Origin: PALSA-1006 sp964532405
GTDB taxonomy: Bacteria > Pseudomonadota > Gammaproteobacteria > Burkholderiales > Gallionellaceae
Length of the DNA stretch: 64,000 nt
Reading direction: 5' to 3'
NCBI GenBank assembly: GCA_964532405.1
Contig: CAZHIC010000010.1
Coordinates: 1 to 64,000, forward strand
Part shown: positions 1 through 8,094 of the stretch, piece by piece
Layout: each line of letters begins with the position of its first letter
Position numbering within the stretch: position 1 is the first letter of the stretch
Position numbers and translations under genes: made by a program
Notes under the pieces: generated by a model
What the model was told of the DNA's origin: nothing
Seen by the model: only the letters and a program-made list of their open reading frames with translations
Databases searched by the model: none

Positions 1-54
1 AAAACTGGTAGCATGAAACCCGCCCGTTGGAAGACGAAAAACCGAGGGAAGGTC

Positions 55-98
55 AGTGCGATGGTCGACGATCTTGTGGTCGGGTTTGCATTCGTTAG
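55..98 (-). repeat. Short transketolase-derived fragment (direct repeat of part of tkt)
   Basis: Bases 62-88 are identical over 27 nt to bases 11957-11983 inside tkt, and the similarity continues with a few changes over about 55-98. Read on the minus strand it gives KPDHKIVDHRT, the same peptide as in the transketolase of this window. The flanks do not resemble tkt and no gene continues on either side. It is in the same orientation as the tkt copy, about 11.9 kb away. It may be a relic of a second tkt copy or a recombination footprint. The rest of 1-344 holds no gene I can support, only the long upstream region of the cold-shock gene. Confidence 0.6.
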
Positions 99-344
99 GC
101 GACTCACCCATCGGATTATTTCTGAAACATGCGAGTTCTTTGAATTTGTTCGTGCTTTTCGTGACTTTCGTGGACAGCTGCTTTTTCTAGCTTTATTGAT
201 GTGTGTGTTACCGCACTGAACTGCTTTGGCTGCGCAACGTATTGTGGCAACTCATGGAAAACAGGAACTTTGTGCGTCATGCGTTGCGTCTTGGTCACGA
301 TATTTAATCGTGATTTTCATACCTAAAGAAAAGGAAGTAATCAC

Positions 345-548
345 ATGGCACTCGGTACAGTTAAATGGTTTAACGATGCAAAAGGTTTTGGTTTTGTAAC
401 TCCGGATGATGGCAGCGAAGAATTGTTCGCGCACTTCTCCGCAATCAATATGGACGGTTTCAAGTCACTCAAGGAAGGCCAAAAAATCTCCTTTGAAGTG
501 ACTCAAGGCTCCAAGGGCAAGCAAGCTGCCAATATCCGGGCTGCCTGA
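345..548 (+). CDS. cspA: Cold-shock protein, CspA family
   Basis: A 67-residue single cold-shock domain that binds single-stranded nucleic acid and acts as an RNA chaperone or antiterminator. RNP1 is seen as KGFGFV at residues 13-18 and RNP2 as LFAHF at 27-31, and the opening MALGTVKWFN is typical of the family. The ribosome-binding site is AAGGAAG a few bases before ATG 345. A long stretch without genes precedes it, and a small hairpin (CACGAT-ATTTA-ATCGTG, around 297-313) lies just upstream. This fits the long regulatory 5' leaders known for cspA-type mRNAs, but cold induction here is an inference. It is a complete single-gene unit; which csp paralogue it is cannot be told. Confidence 0.95.
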   Translation: MALGTVKWFNDAKGFGFVTPDDGSEELFAHFSAINMDGFKSLKEGQKISFEVTQGSKGKQAANIRAA

Positions 549-627
549 TTTGCTGTGCATAACGCGGGGGCATGGTGCGCGGAGGCGGGGAGTGTTCCGC
601 CTACTTGAAATTCAGAAGGAGTACGCC

Positions 628-1992
628 GTGTGTGTTCGCTCTCGCATCCAATGGTTGTTATCCGCATTGCCTGCCGCAGCACTGTTCTGCTTCGCGCTGC
701 CCGCAACGGCTGTCGATGAAGATTTCACCAAGCTGACAAAACGTCTGCAAGCGGAGAAGCCAAAGTTCGCACAGCGCCAACAGGTTTTGCTCGTGCAGCG
801 CTACGATCTCGCAGACCGTCCGCTCAAGGGCGTGACCATGTCGCGCGGCAAGGAGGTACAAGACGGCGTACGCGTCAAACTACATCACGGCATGACCTGG
901 GGAAAACTCGCCACTTTGTCGCCGGAAGAAGTCCGTGAAAAACAGCTCTGGCCAGCAGGATTTCTCCCATTACCGCATCCCCACCACGAAGCGGGCGGCA
1001 TGATTTTTCCAAAATTCCTCATCGAGGAAACGAAGCAGCAGACTGCTCGTGATCTGACCCGCTTCGATCTCGACTTCGATGTACCGGATCACTTCCTGCC
1101 GGAATTCCCGGCAGCGATCTACCTGACAACTCGACCTGATTTGGGCGATGTCTCGCAAGGAAAGCTGGTGACGCTAGTCAACTTCAACGAAGTGTTCAAA
1201 GACATCCTCAATCCCAAGCAACTCGAAGGATTGCGCTTGCTGCTCACGCCGTTTCCCCAGCAGCAATTCAACGCCACCGAAGACCGCCGCAGTTTGAAAG
1301 CGCATCAGGGCGTGGCCTGCTTCGACTGTCATGCCAACGGCCATACCAATGCATCCACCCACACGGTCGGCGACATTCGGCCCAATGAACATCGTCACCG
1401 TATCGACACGCCATCGTTGCGCGGTGTGAATATTCAGCGCCTGTTCGGTTCGCAACGGGCACTGAAAACGGTGGAGGATTTCACCGAGTTCGAGCAGCGC
1501 GGCGCTTACTTCGACGGCATTCCCGCCGACGCGGCGCGCAAAGGTATCAACGTTCTCGAACGCGGCAGTCAGGTGCAATTCATGGCGGAGTTTCAGGCGC
1601 TGCTCGATTTCCCACCCGCGCCCAAGCTCAACTTATTTGGCAAGCTCGATCCGGCAAAAGCCAGTGAAAACGAGCTGCGCGGTCAGGAAATATTTTTTGG
1701 CAAAGGGCAGTGTGCGGCCTGTCACACCCCGCCCTACTACACCGACAACAGCATGCACAACTTGAAGGCGGAGCGCTTCTTCAAGGAGGTCACCATCAAT
1801 GGCCTTACCGCGTCCGCCGATGGCCCGATCAAGACATTCCCGCTGCGAGGCATCAAAGACTCGCCGCCGTATCTGCACGATGGTCGTTTGCTGACGCTGG
1901 AGGACACGGTGGAATTCTTCAACCTCGTGTTGGCATTGAAGCTGAATGAGCAAGAAAAGAAAGATCTGGCGACCTTCATGCGGGCGCTGTAG
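628..1992 (+). CDS. Secreted dihaem cytochrome c, peroxidase/MauG-like
   Basis: The predicted 454-residue periplasmic protein starts at GTG 628, chosen because AGAAGGAG lies just upstream and the next residues form a clean signal peptide (hydrophobic core ALPAAALFCFALPATA). It has exactly two haem-binding CxxCH motifs: CFDCH at residues 231-235 and CAACH at 362-366. The C-terminal part (PLRGIKDSPPYLHDGR, then LEDTVEFFN) matches the conserved end of bacterial dihaem cytochrome c peroxidases and MauG-type proteins. Likely role: peroxide reduction or another dihaem redox reaction in the periplasm. The N-terminal 200 residues are longer than in classical CcpA, so the substrate is uncertain. It is followed by a repeat element and is not obviously in an operon. 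Confidence 0.8.
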   Translation: MCVRSRIQWLLSALPAAALFCFALPATAVDEDFTKLTKRLQAEKPKFAQRQQVLLVQRYDLADRPLKGVTMSRGKEVQDGVRVKLHHGMTWGKLATLSPEEVREKQLWPAGFLPLPHPHHEAGGMIFPKFLIEETKQQTARDLTRFDLDFDVPDHFLPEFPAAIYLTTRPDLGDVSQGKLVTLVNFNEVFKDILNPKQLEGLRLLLTPFPQQQFNATEDRRSLKAHQGVACFDCHANGHTNASTHTVGDIRPNEHRHRIDTPSLRGVNIQRLFGSQRALKTVEDFTEFEQRGAYFDGIPADAARKGINVLERGSQVQFMAEFQALLDFPPAPKLNLFGKLDPAKASENELRGQEIFFGKGQCAACHTPPYYTDNSMHNLKAERFFKEVTINGLTASADGPIKTFPLRGIKDSPPYLHDGRLLTLEDTVEFFNLVLALKLNEQEKKDLATFMRAL

Positions 1993-2007
1993 GTCGCCAT
2001 TTTAAAA

Positions 2008-2085
2008 GTAGGGTGGGCACGTTTTTGTGCCCACGCTGAAACTTTCTTCGCTGACCGCATGGGCACAAAAACGTGCCCACCCTAC
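2008..2085. repeat. Palindromic repeat with two GTAGGGTGGGCACG arms (REP/MITE-like)
   Basis: The left arm 2008-2034 and right arm 2060-2085 are inverted copies of one another over 26 bases, separated by about 25 bases. Each arm is itself a hairpin (GTGGGCAC-GTTTTT-GTGCCCAC). The whole can fold into one long stem or a clover of two hairpins. It lies between the dihaem cytochrome stop and the FMN reductase gene and may also stop transcription. Sequences beginning GTAGGGTGGGCAC are, from memory, dispersed repeats in many proteobacterial genomes; no second copy was noticed in this window. Confidence 0.75.
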
Positions 2086-2100
2086 TTAGCTTAGCTTTAG

Positions 2101-2131
2101 CCCGACGTGTCGGGTTGAAACCCGACCTACA
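2101..2131. repeat. Small inverted repeat (GTCGGGT-TGAA-ACCCGAC)
   Basis: A perfect 7-bp stem with a 4-base loop at 2109-2126, preceded by a further CCCGAC and ending CTACA. It sits directly after the larger palindromic element and just before the ribosome-binding site of the FMN reductase gene. It looks like a second dispersed repeat unit or a small RNA hairpin in the leader; the sequence has no T tract, so it is a poor intrinsic terminator. Confidence 0.6.
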
Positions 2132-2146
2132 TTTAAGGGGATCGTC

Positions 2147-2698
2147 ATGAGCAAATATCAAATCGCCGTTGTCGTCGGAAGCCTGCGTCAGGATTCGCTC
2201 AACCGCAAACTGGCCAATGCCATTGTAAAATTGGCACCGCCCGAGTTCTCATTCATGCAGGTGCCAATCGACGACTTGCCGCTCTACAATCAGGATGACG
2301 ACGCCAATCAGGCCGCGTCTGTCAAACGCCTGAAGAACGAAATCAAAGACGCCCAAGGCGTTCTGTTCGTCACCCCCGAATACAACCGCTCGATTCCCGG
2401 TGTACTCAAAAACGCAATCGACCACGCCTCGCGTCCTTACGGACAAAGCGCATGGGCGGGCAAGCCCGCCGGAGTGTTGGGTACTTCGCCCGGAGCCACC
2501 GGCACGTGCATGGCGCAGCAGCATTTGCGCAATATTCTCGCAACGTTGGACATGCCAACGCTGGGGCAACCCGAAGCATTCATTCAGGCAAAGGATGGAT
2601 TGTTTGATGCGGCGGGAAATATCGGCGCGGACAGCAAAAAGTTTTTACAGAACTGGATGGATCTGTATGTCACGTGGGTGAAAAAGCACGCTGCCTGA
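2147..2698 (+). CDS. NADPH-dependent FMN reductase (flavodoxin-like quinone/chromate reductase type)
   Basis: A 183-residue flavodoxin-fold oxidoreductase. The FMN phosphate loop is GSLRQDS at residues 11-17, and the second conserved block is TPEYNRSIPG near residue 76, both hallmarks of the NADPH-dependent FMN reductase family that includes YieF/ChrR and azoreductase-like enzymes. It is expected to transfer electrons from NAD(P)H via FMN to quinones or other acceptors in the cytoplasm. The start at ATG 2147 has AAGGGGA upstream. The hydrolase gene follows 72 bases later in the same direction, so the two may be co-transcribed. The natural substrate cannot be read from the sequence. Confidence 0.88.
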   Translation: MSKYQIAVVVGSLRQDSLNRKLANAIVKLAPPEFSFMQVPIDDLPLYNQDDDANQAASVKRLKNEIKDAQGVLFVTPEYNRSIPGVLKNAIDHASRPYGQSAWAGKPAGVLGTSPGATGTCMAQQHLRNILATLDMPTLGQPEAFIQAKDGLFDAAGNIGADSKKFLQNWMDLYVTWVKKHAA

Positions 2699-2770
2699 TC
2701 CAGTAAAAAAGCGGCCAAATTGCGACAGCAGTAATTGACGAGCATTACCAATTAGAAACGGAGACCCACA

Positions 2771-3595
2771 ATGAGCACAATCACAACCCAAGACGGCACA
2801 CAAATCTATTACAAAGATTGGGGCACAGGGCAGCCTGTGGTATTCAGCCACGGCTGGCCGCTCAGCTCCGATAGCTGGGAGGCGCAGATGCTATTTCTGG
2901 CCTACAACGGTTATCGCTGCATTGCCCATGACCGGCGCGGACATGGGCGATCGAGCCAGCCTTGGAATGGCAACGAGATGAACACCTATGCCGATGATCT
3001 CTCGGAGCTTATCGAAACGCTCGACCTGAAGGGAGCCATTCTGGTCGGATTCTCTGCGGGTGGCGGCGAAGTGGCGCGCTATATTGGGCGCCACGGCACG
3101 GCAAGGTTAGCCAAAGTCGCGCTGATCTCTGCGGTTCCGCCGAGGATGCTGAAAACCGAGGCCAATCCCGGCGGATTACCGCTTGATAATTTCGACGAGA
3201 TACGTCGCGGCTCTCTTGCCGACCGCTCGCAACTTTACCTGGATATCGCCAGCGGCCCGTTCTTTGGAGCGAACCGTCCGGGTGCCAAGATCTCTCAGGG
3301 CATGATCGACTCGTTCTGGTTGCAGGGAATGCAGGCGGGTCATAAGAACACTTTTGACTGCATCAGGGCATTTTCTGAAACCGACTTCACCGAAGACCTC
3401 AAGAAATTTGACGTGCCAACGCTGATCATTCATGGCGACGACGATCAGATCGTGCCGATTGGTGCCGCAGCCCTCCTCTCATCGAAACTCGTCAAGAACG
3501 CGATCCTAAAGATTTACGCGGGCGCACCCCACGGCCTCGCAGACACACACAAAGACCAACTCAATGCCGACTTACTCGCCTTTATTGGGGTCTGA
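2771..3595 (+). CDS. Alpha/beta hydrolase, non-haem chloroperoxidase/arylesterase type
   Basis: A 274-residue alpha/beta-hydrolase fold enzyme. The oxyanion region is HGWP (27-30), the nucleophile elbow is GFSAGGGE with Ser95, the acidic residue lies in HGDDDQIVP, and the catalytic His lies in APHGL near the C-terminus, so the triad is complete. The opening TTQDGTQIYYKDWGTGQP is characteristic of the cofactor-free haloperoxidase/arylesterase group. These enzymes hydrolyse esters and may form peracids; the substrate is unknown. There is no signal peptide, so it is cytoplasmic. It follows an FMN reductase gene, and the pair could serve a stress or detoxification role, which is inference. Confidence 0.9.
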   Translation: MSTITTQDGTQIYYKDWGTGQPVVFSHGWPLSSDSWEAQMLFLAYNGYRCIAHDRRGHGRSSQPWNGNEMNTYADDLSELIETLDLKGAILVGFSAGGGEVARYIGRHGTARLAKVALISAVPPRMLKTEANPGGLPLDNFDEIRRGSLADRSQLYLDIASGPFFGANRPGAKISQGMIDSFWLQGMQAGHKNTFDCIRAFSETDFTEDLKKFDVPTLIIHGDDDQIVPIGAAALLSSKLVKNAILKIYAGAPHGLADTHKDQLNADLLAFIGV

Positions 3596-3764
3596 GACTG
3601 GCGCCAATCTTTGTTATGAATTAGGCATTCTGGGGGCATAGGACAAACACCGATGGTGAATTCCTGAATTCCCTTAATACAGATTGAGCAAAACGCCGAT
3701 ATTTTAAAAGCCGCTATATGCCCAAAATGGACCTCCTCAAAAACCACCACAACAGGAGGCAGCC

Positions 3765-3923
3765 ATGAATGGGTATGCTTGTTTGCAACAAAACATTTTG
3801 TTTGATGATTATGGGGTGAAGACTGCCGGAAGCGGACATATTCCTGCTTCGGCGGGAACATTTTCGCTACGTCGCAGCCATTATTTTAATGCGTCCGGAA
3901 CGCTCCCCGAAGTCAAAGGATAA
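3765..3923 (+). CDS. Candidate small protein of 52 residues, unknown
   Basis: A short open frame beginning at ATG 3765 with a strong AGGAGG ribosome-binding site 5 bases upstream and ending TAA 3921-3923. The peptide starts MNGYACLQQN and ends GTLPEVKG. It has no membrane segment, no cysteine pair and no motif I recognise. It is the only supported feature in the gap between the hydrolase and the broken transposase: 3596-3764 and 3924-4118 show nothing I can name. The good ribosome-binding site is the sole evidence for expression. It could also be a fragment of a larger decayed gene. Confidence 0.35.
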   Translation: MNGYACLQQNILFDDYGVKTAGSGHIPASAGTFSLRRSHYFNASGTLPEVKG

Positions 3924-4118
3924 AGGATAGGAAATTCAACCGCACAAGTCAAATTACTTGCTCCCATCCCCCTCGCCAATCCGATTTTCATCGTCAGAAC
4001 CATGACAGATTCTGCACCTCGCCCATTACCACGGTAAGAATTGGCGCATCAACGCCAAAAACCGGCACACGCCAAACCCAGCGCACAAGCGCACCCACGG
4101 CAAGGAAAAAATTGCTCC

Positions 4119-5359
4119 TCACCAAGCAACCCGCTGATCAAACTCAAACACCGGTTCTGGCTGAGCCGCCGAATCCCGTTGAGAATCGTTACCCGCCCGC
4201 TCCAAAGCCGCCTCCCACAGCGGCGGGCCGTGCGCGGGGGCGATTTTGGGTGGTAGAGTAGGTTCGTCGAGATGATCCAGAATCTTGCGCACGGAACTGC
4301 CTTCGGTGATGAAAGCGATGATGCGCGGTGGCGGGATGGATGAGCGCGGCAATCTTGTCGATCAGCTCCAGCGGCGTGAGCACCAGATCACGCGGGCTAT
4401 CAGAGCGAGGCTTGGGGTTGTGGTAGATCAGATGATCGGCATCCAGCGTGTGCAGATGCTCCAGCGCGAAGGGTGGACGGGCGCAGTAGCGCAGCAGCCG
4501 TTCCAGCCCTGCCCGGTCTGTGCCACCGATACACACCGAGGCATCCAAAGAGAAACCGCCACCATGTTCCCAACTCAGCATCTCGTCACGATCACCCTTG
4601 CCGATCAAGCCGCGCCGGACGAAGGCGCGCAGGATGCGCTGGCGCACTTGCGCTTGCACTTGGGCGATGGCGGCGGCATCCAGGTCGGTCGCCGCATGAA
4701 AATTTACGCCCGATTTTTTGTCAGCAGCTTCGGCAGTGTTGTCTATGTCGCCAACACCCGTGGGCGCGAATACCCCATCCACGATGCAGCAGTGAAAGTG
4801 GGTGTGCTCGTTCAGGCTTGAACCGAAACGGTGGATGAAAGCGATTGCGCCGATACGGGCGGTGGAGTCGCAACCGGGGCTGTGTTCGCGCAGGCAGCGT
4901 TCTACCCCGCGCAAAAAGATGCTCAGCACAGCACCTTGCAGGTCGGTGTCTCGTTGCAAAAAATAGCGCAGGTGCTTGGGTACAGAGAGCACCCATTGGC
5001 GTACTGGCAATCGGGGGAAGACATGGTCAGTCAGATGCGCAGCGGTCTCGGCCATGCGCCGTGTGTTGCAGGAGGGGCATACGCCGCGCCCTTTACAGGA
5101 AAAGGCTATCAGAAAGTCGTGACCGCATTCGTCGCAGTGGGCACGGGCGAAGCCGTTAGCGAGAATTCCGCAGTCGAGATGGCGACGAAAAGACTGCTCA
5201 ATGTATGCGGGCGTGGATTCATCGCCCGGCCCACCCACCGGTGAGTGCCAACCACGTTTCGAAGTGTGTCTGGACGGTGCGATACCAGAGTGTTTTATCG
5301 GGTCGGCGGCGCTGGTAACACTGAGCCTGCGGCGCGACACGTTTGACTGCGGCATCCAT
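4119..5359 (-). pseudogene. IS91-family transposase, decayed (two frameshifts and an internal deletion)
   Basis: Remnant of an HUH-type rolling-circle transposase of the IS91/IS801 family. Visible parts, N to C: an N-terminal segment from ATG 5359 (DKTLWYRTVQTHFETWLALTGG), then a shift of frame at about 5228-5242 in a GGGTGGG run, then the zinc-binding region (DCGILANGFARAHCDECGHDF, GVCPSCNTRRMAETAAHL), the HUH motif HTHFH, and ARPPFALEHL. At about 4325-4345 the frame changes again and jumps to the family's C-terminal end (IIAFITEGSSVRKILDHL, then PPKIAPAHGPPLWE). The block normally lying between PPPR and IIAF, roughly 80-100 residues in relatives, is missing. The element is therefore very unlikely to be active. 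No clear element ends were recognised. Confidence 0.85.
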
Positions 5360-5451
5360 TCGGCAACCCATTGGGCTGATTTGATGGCTGCATCGTATAG
5401 AACGAACGTTCTGTCATCAATGGCGCATTCGTCTGCGTTCAGGATGAGCCA

Positions 5452-5483
5452 AACAAAAAGCGACCCAAAAGTCGCTTTTTGTT
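5452..5483 (-). terminator. Intrinsic terminator downstream of fba
   Basis: Perfect hairpin AACAAAAAGCGAC-CCAAAA-GTCGCTTTTTGTT. Read on the minus strand it is a GC stem followed by CTTTTTGTTT, placed about 20 bases after the aldolase stop codon. Its symmetry with T runs on both strands means it could stop transcription from either side and closes the tkt-to-fba operon. Confidence 0.85.
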
Positions 5484-5501
5484 TGCCGCCTGATGCGATG
5501 A

Positions 5502-6566
5502 TTACTTAATGATCGCGTTCAGCTCACCCTTGATGTAACGCATTGCCATCGCATCCAGCGAGATCGGTTTAATCTTACTGGCTTGGCCTGCCGAACCGAA
5601 TGCTTCGTAGCGGGCCACACAGATTTCCTTCATCGCCTTGGTGGACACCGCCAAGAACTTGCGCGGGTCGAAGTCTTTGGGGTTCTGTGCCAGGTAACGG
5701 CGCACCGAACCGCTGGATGCCATGCGCAGGTCGGTGTCGATATTGATCTTGCGCACGCCGTGCTTGATGCCCTCGACGATTTCCGAGACCGGCACGCCGT
5801 AGGTTTGACCCATATCACCACCGAATTCGTTGATGATCTTCAGCCATTCCTGCGGCACGGAGGACGAACCGTGCATTACCAAGTGGGTGTTGGGAATGCG
5901 CGCGTGAATTTCTTTGATGCGACCGATGGCCAGAGTATCGCCTGTGGGCGGCTTGGTGAATTTGTACGCGCCGTGCGATGTGCCGATGGCGATTGCCAAC
6001 GCATCCACGCCGGTTTGACGCACAAACTGGGCGGCCTCTTCCGGGTCGGTCAACAGCTGGTCGTGGGTCAACACGCCTTCTGCACCGTGACCATCTTCCT
6101 TTTCGCCCATGCCAGATTCTAGTGAACCCAGACAGCCTAATTCGCCTTCAACGGACACGCCCACGGCGTGAGACATTTCCACCACGCGACGCGTTACATC
6201 CACGTTGTATTCAAATGAGGCGGGCGTCTTGGCATCTTCCTTCAAGGAACCGTCCATCATCACGCTGGAAAAGCCGGATTTGATGGCGTTGATACATACC
6301 GCCGGCGATGCGCCATGGTCTTGGTGCATGACGACAGGAATATGCGGGTACATTTCCACGGCGGCCGCGATCAGGTGGCGCAGGAACGCCTCGCCGGCAT
6401 ATTTGCGCGCACCGGCGGAGCCTTGCATGATGACCGGACTGTTGGTTTCGTCGGCCGCTTCCATGATCGCCTTAACCTGTTCCAGGTTGTTGACGTTGAA
6501 CGCGGGCAAGCCGTAGCTATGTTCTGCGGCGTGATCGAGTAGTTGACGCAATGATACGAGTGCCAT
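5502..6566 (-). CDS. fba: Fructose-bisphosphate aldolase, class II (Calvin-cycle subtype)
   Basis: A 354-residue zinc-dependent class II aldolase that interconverts fructose 1,6-bisphosphate with dihydroxyacetone phosphate and glyceraldehyde 3-phosphate, and sedoheptulose 1,7-bisphosphate in the Calvin cycle. Metal and active-site blocks are visible: VVMHQDHGAS, GELGCLGSLE, GTSHGAYKF, HGSSSVPQEW and KINIDTDLR. Length and the SLESGMGEKEDGHGAEG insertion match the subtype found in autotrophic proteobacteria. It is the last gene of the tkt-gap-pgk-pyk-fba cluster and is followed by an intrinsic terminator. The start at ATG 6566 has a GGAG ribosome-binding site. Confidence 0.96.
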   Translation of the reverse strand: MALVSLRQLLDHAAEHSYGLPAFNVNNLEQVKAIMEAADETNSPVIMQGSAGARKYAGEAFLRHLIAAAVEMYPHIPVVMHQDHGASPAVCINAIKSGFSSVMMDGSLKEDAKTPASFEYNVDVTRRVVEMSHAVGVSVEGELGCLGSLESGMGEKEDGHGAEGVLTHDQLLTDPEEAAQFVRQTGVDALAIAIGTSHGAYKFTKPPTGDTLAIGRIKEIHARIPNTHLVMHGSSSVPQEWLKIINEFGGDMGQTYGVPVSEIVEGIKHGVRKINIDTDLRMASSGSVRRYLAQNPKDFDPRKFLAVSTKAMKEICVARYEAFGSAGQASKIKPISLDAMAMRYIKGELNAIIK

Positions 6567-6641
6567 TTTTTTCTCCTTACTGATTTATCAAAATTATCCG
6601 AACTTATATAAACTGTTCCATCCGCGTTTCAGCACGGCATT

Positions 6642-8081
6642 TTAGTCCTTGCGGTGGTCTCCGACACGCACGATTTTCATCGTATTAGTATGGCCGCTTT
6701 TCCCCACGGCCTCGCCTATCGTCAAGACGATCAAATCGCCGTCTTCGACTTGTCCCTGCTTCAGCAACTCGTTTTCAGCTTCAATCAACGTTGCCGAGGG
6801 ATCCTTGGAGGTAGGATGGAACGAAATAGGGTGTACGCCGCTGAATAACGTCACTTTGCTCAACGTACCTTTGGTGGGCGTCAACGCAAAAATCGGCACA
6901 CCCGCATTCACGCGCGACATCCATAACGCTGTTGAGCCGGACTGCGTCAAAGCAACGATCGCTTTAACCTTGAAATGCGAGGCCGCATACAAGGCCGACA
7001 TGGCGATCGATTGGTCGATACGGTTGAATTTGCTGTGCTCGAGACGGTGATCTACCGCGCTCCCTTCCAATTCTTTTTCGGCTTGCATACAGATACGCAC
7101 CATGGCTTCGATGGTTTCTACCGGGTAGTCGCCGACGGCTGTTTCCGCCGACAACATCACCGCATCCGTGCCATCCAACACCGCATTGGCCACGTCCGAC
7201 ACCTCCGCTCTTGTTGGAATAGGTGCCGTGATCATCGACTCCATCATTTGCGTGGCAGTAATCACCAGTTTGTTGCGCGCTCGCGCCATCTTGATCATGC
7301 GCTTTTGCAATCCCGGTACGGCGGCATCGCCGACTTCCACCGACAAATCGCCGCGCGCCACCATAATGGCATCCGAAGCGTCAATGATCTCGGCCAATAC
7401 AGGAATCGCTTCCGCGCGTTCGATTTTAGCCATCAGCAAACTCTTGCCGCCCGCCGCATGCATCAGTTCGCGCGCCAGTTTCATATCATCCGCCGAACGC
7501 GGGAAAGAAACCGCCAAATAATCGGCGTGAATCAGTGCTGCCGTTTTGATGTCTTCTTTGTCTTTGTCTGTCAAGGCAGGAGCGGTCAGCCCGCCGCCCT
7601 TGCGATTGATGCCCTTGTTGTTGGACAGCACGCCACCGCGCACGACTTTACAAATAACCTGAGTGCCTTTGACTTCGACGACATCGAATTCCAGCATGCC
7701 GTCATTCAGCAACAGCACGTCGCCTTTGACTACGTCATTTGGCAGTTCCTTGTAATCCAGTCCGACACGCTCTTGATTGCCCAATGCGCTCCACTCTGCA
7801 TCCAGGATGAACTTGTCGCCCGGATTCAAAATAATCTTGTCGTTTTCAAACTTGCGCACACGAATCTTGGGGCCTTGCAAGTCGGCCAGAATACCGACCG
7901 TACGCCCTGCGGCAATCGCCGCTGCGCGCACGATCTCGGCCCGTTTCACATGGTCTTGAGCCGTGCCGTGCGAAAAATTCATACGCACGACATCCACTCC
8001 GGCACGGATGATCGCCTCCAGCGATTTCATATCGTTGGTGGCCGGTCCCAAGGTTGCTACAATTTTCGTTCTACGCAGCAT
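6642..8081 (-). CDS. pyk: Pyruvate kinase
   Basis: A 479-residue enzyme converting phosphoenolpyruvate and ADP to pyruvate and ATP. Conserved residues are in place: RRTKIVATLGPA at the start, R33 and the FSHG loop at 36-39, catalytic Lys219 with Glu221 in MAKIERAE, and the Mg-binding block MVARGDLSVE at 240-249. The C-terminal regulatory domain is complete and ends VRVGDHRKD. It lies between pgk and fba on the same strand (14 bases after pgk), so it is probably co-transcribed with them. The length is normal for the bacterial family. Confidence 0.96.
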   Translation of the reverse strand: MLRRTKIVATLGPATNDMKSLEAIIRAGVDVVRMNFSHGTAQDHVKRAEIVRAAAIAAGRTVGILADLQGPKIRVRKFENDKIILNPGDKFILDAEWSALGNQERVGLDYKELPNDVVKGDVLLLNDGMLEFDVVEVKGTQVICKVVRGGVLSNNKGINRKGGGLTAPALTDKDKEDIKTAALIHADYLAVSFPRSADDMKLARELMHAAGGKSLLMAKIERAEAIPVLAEIIDASDAIMVARGDLSVEVGDAAVPGLQKRMIKMARARNKLVITATQMMESMITAPIPTRAEVSDVANAVLDGTDAVMLSAETAVGDYPVETIEAMVRICMQAEKELEGSAVDHRLEHSKFNRIDQSIAMSALYAASHFKVKAIVALTQSGSTALWMSRVNAGVPIFALTPTKGTLSKVTLFSGVHPISFHPTSKDPSATLIEAENELLKQGQVEDGDLIVLTIGEAVGKSGHTNTMKIVRVGDHRKD

Positions 8082-8094
8082 GATTTCCTAATGG

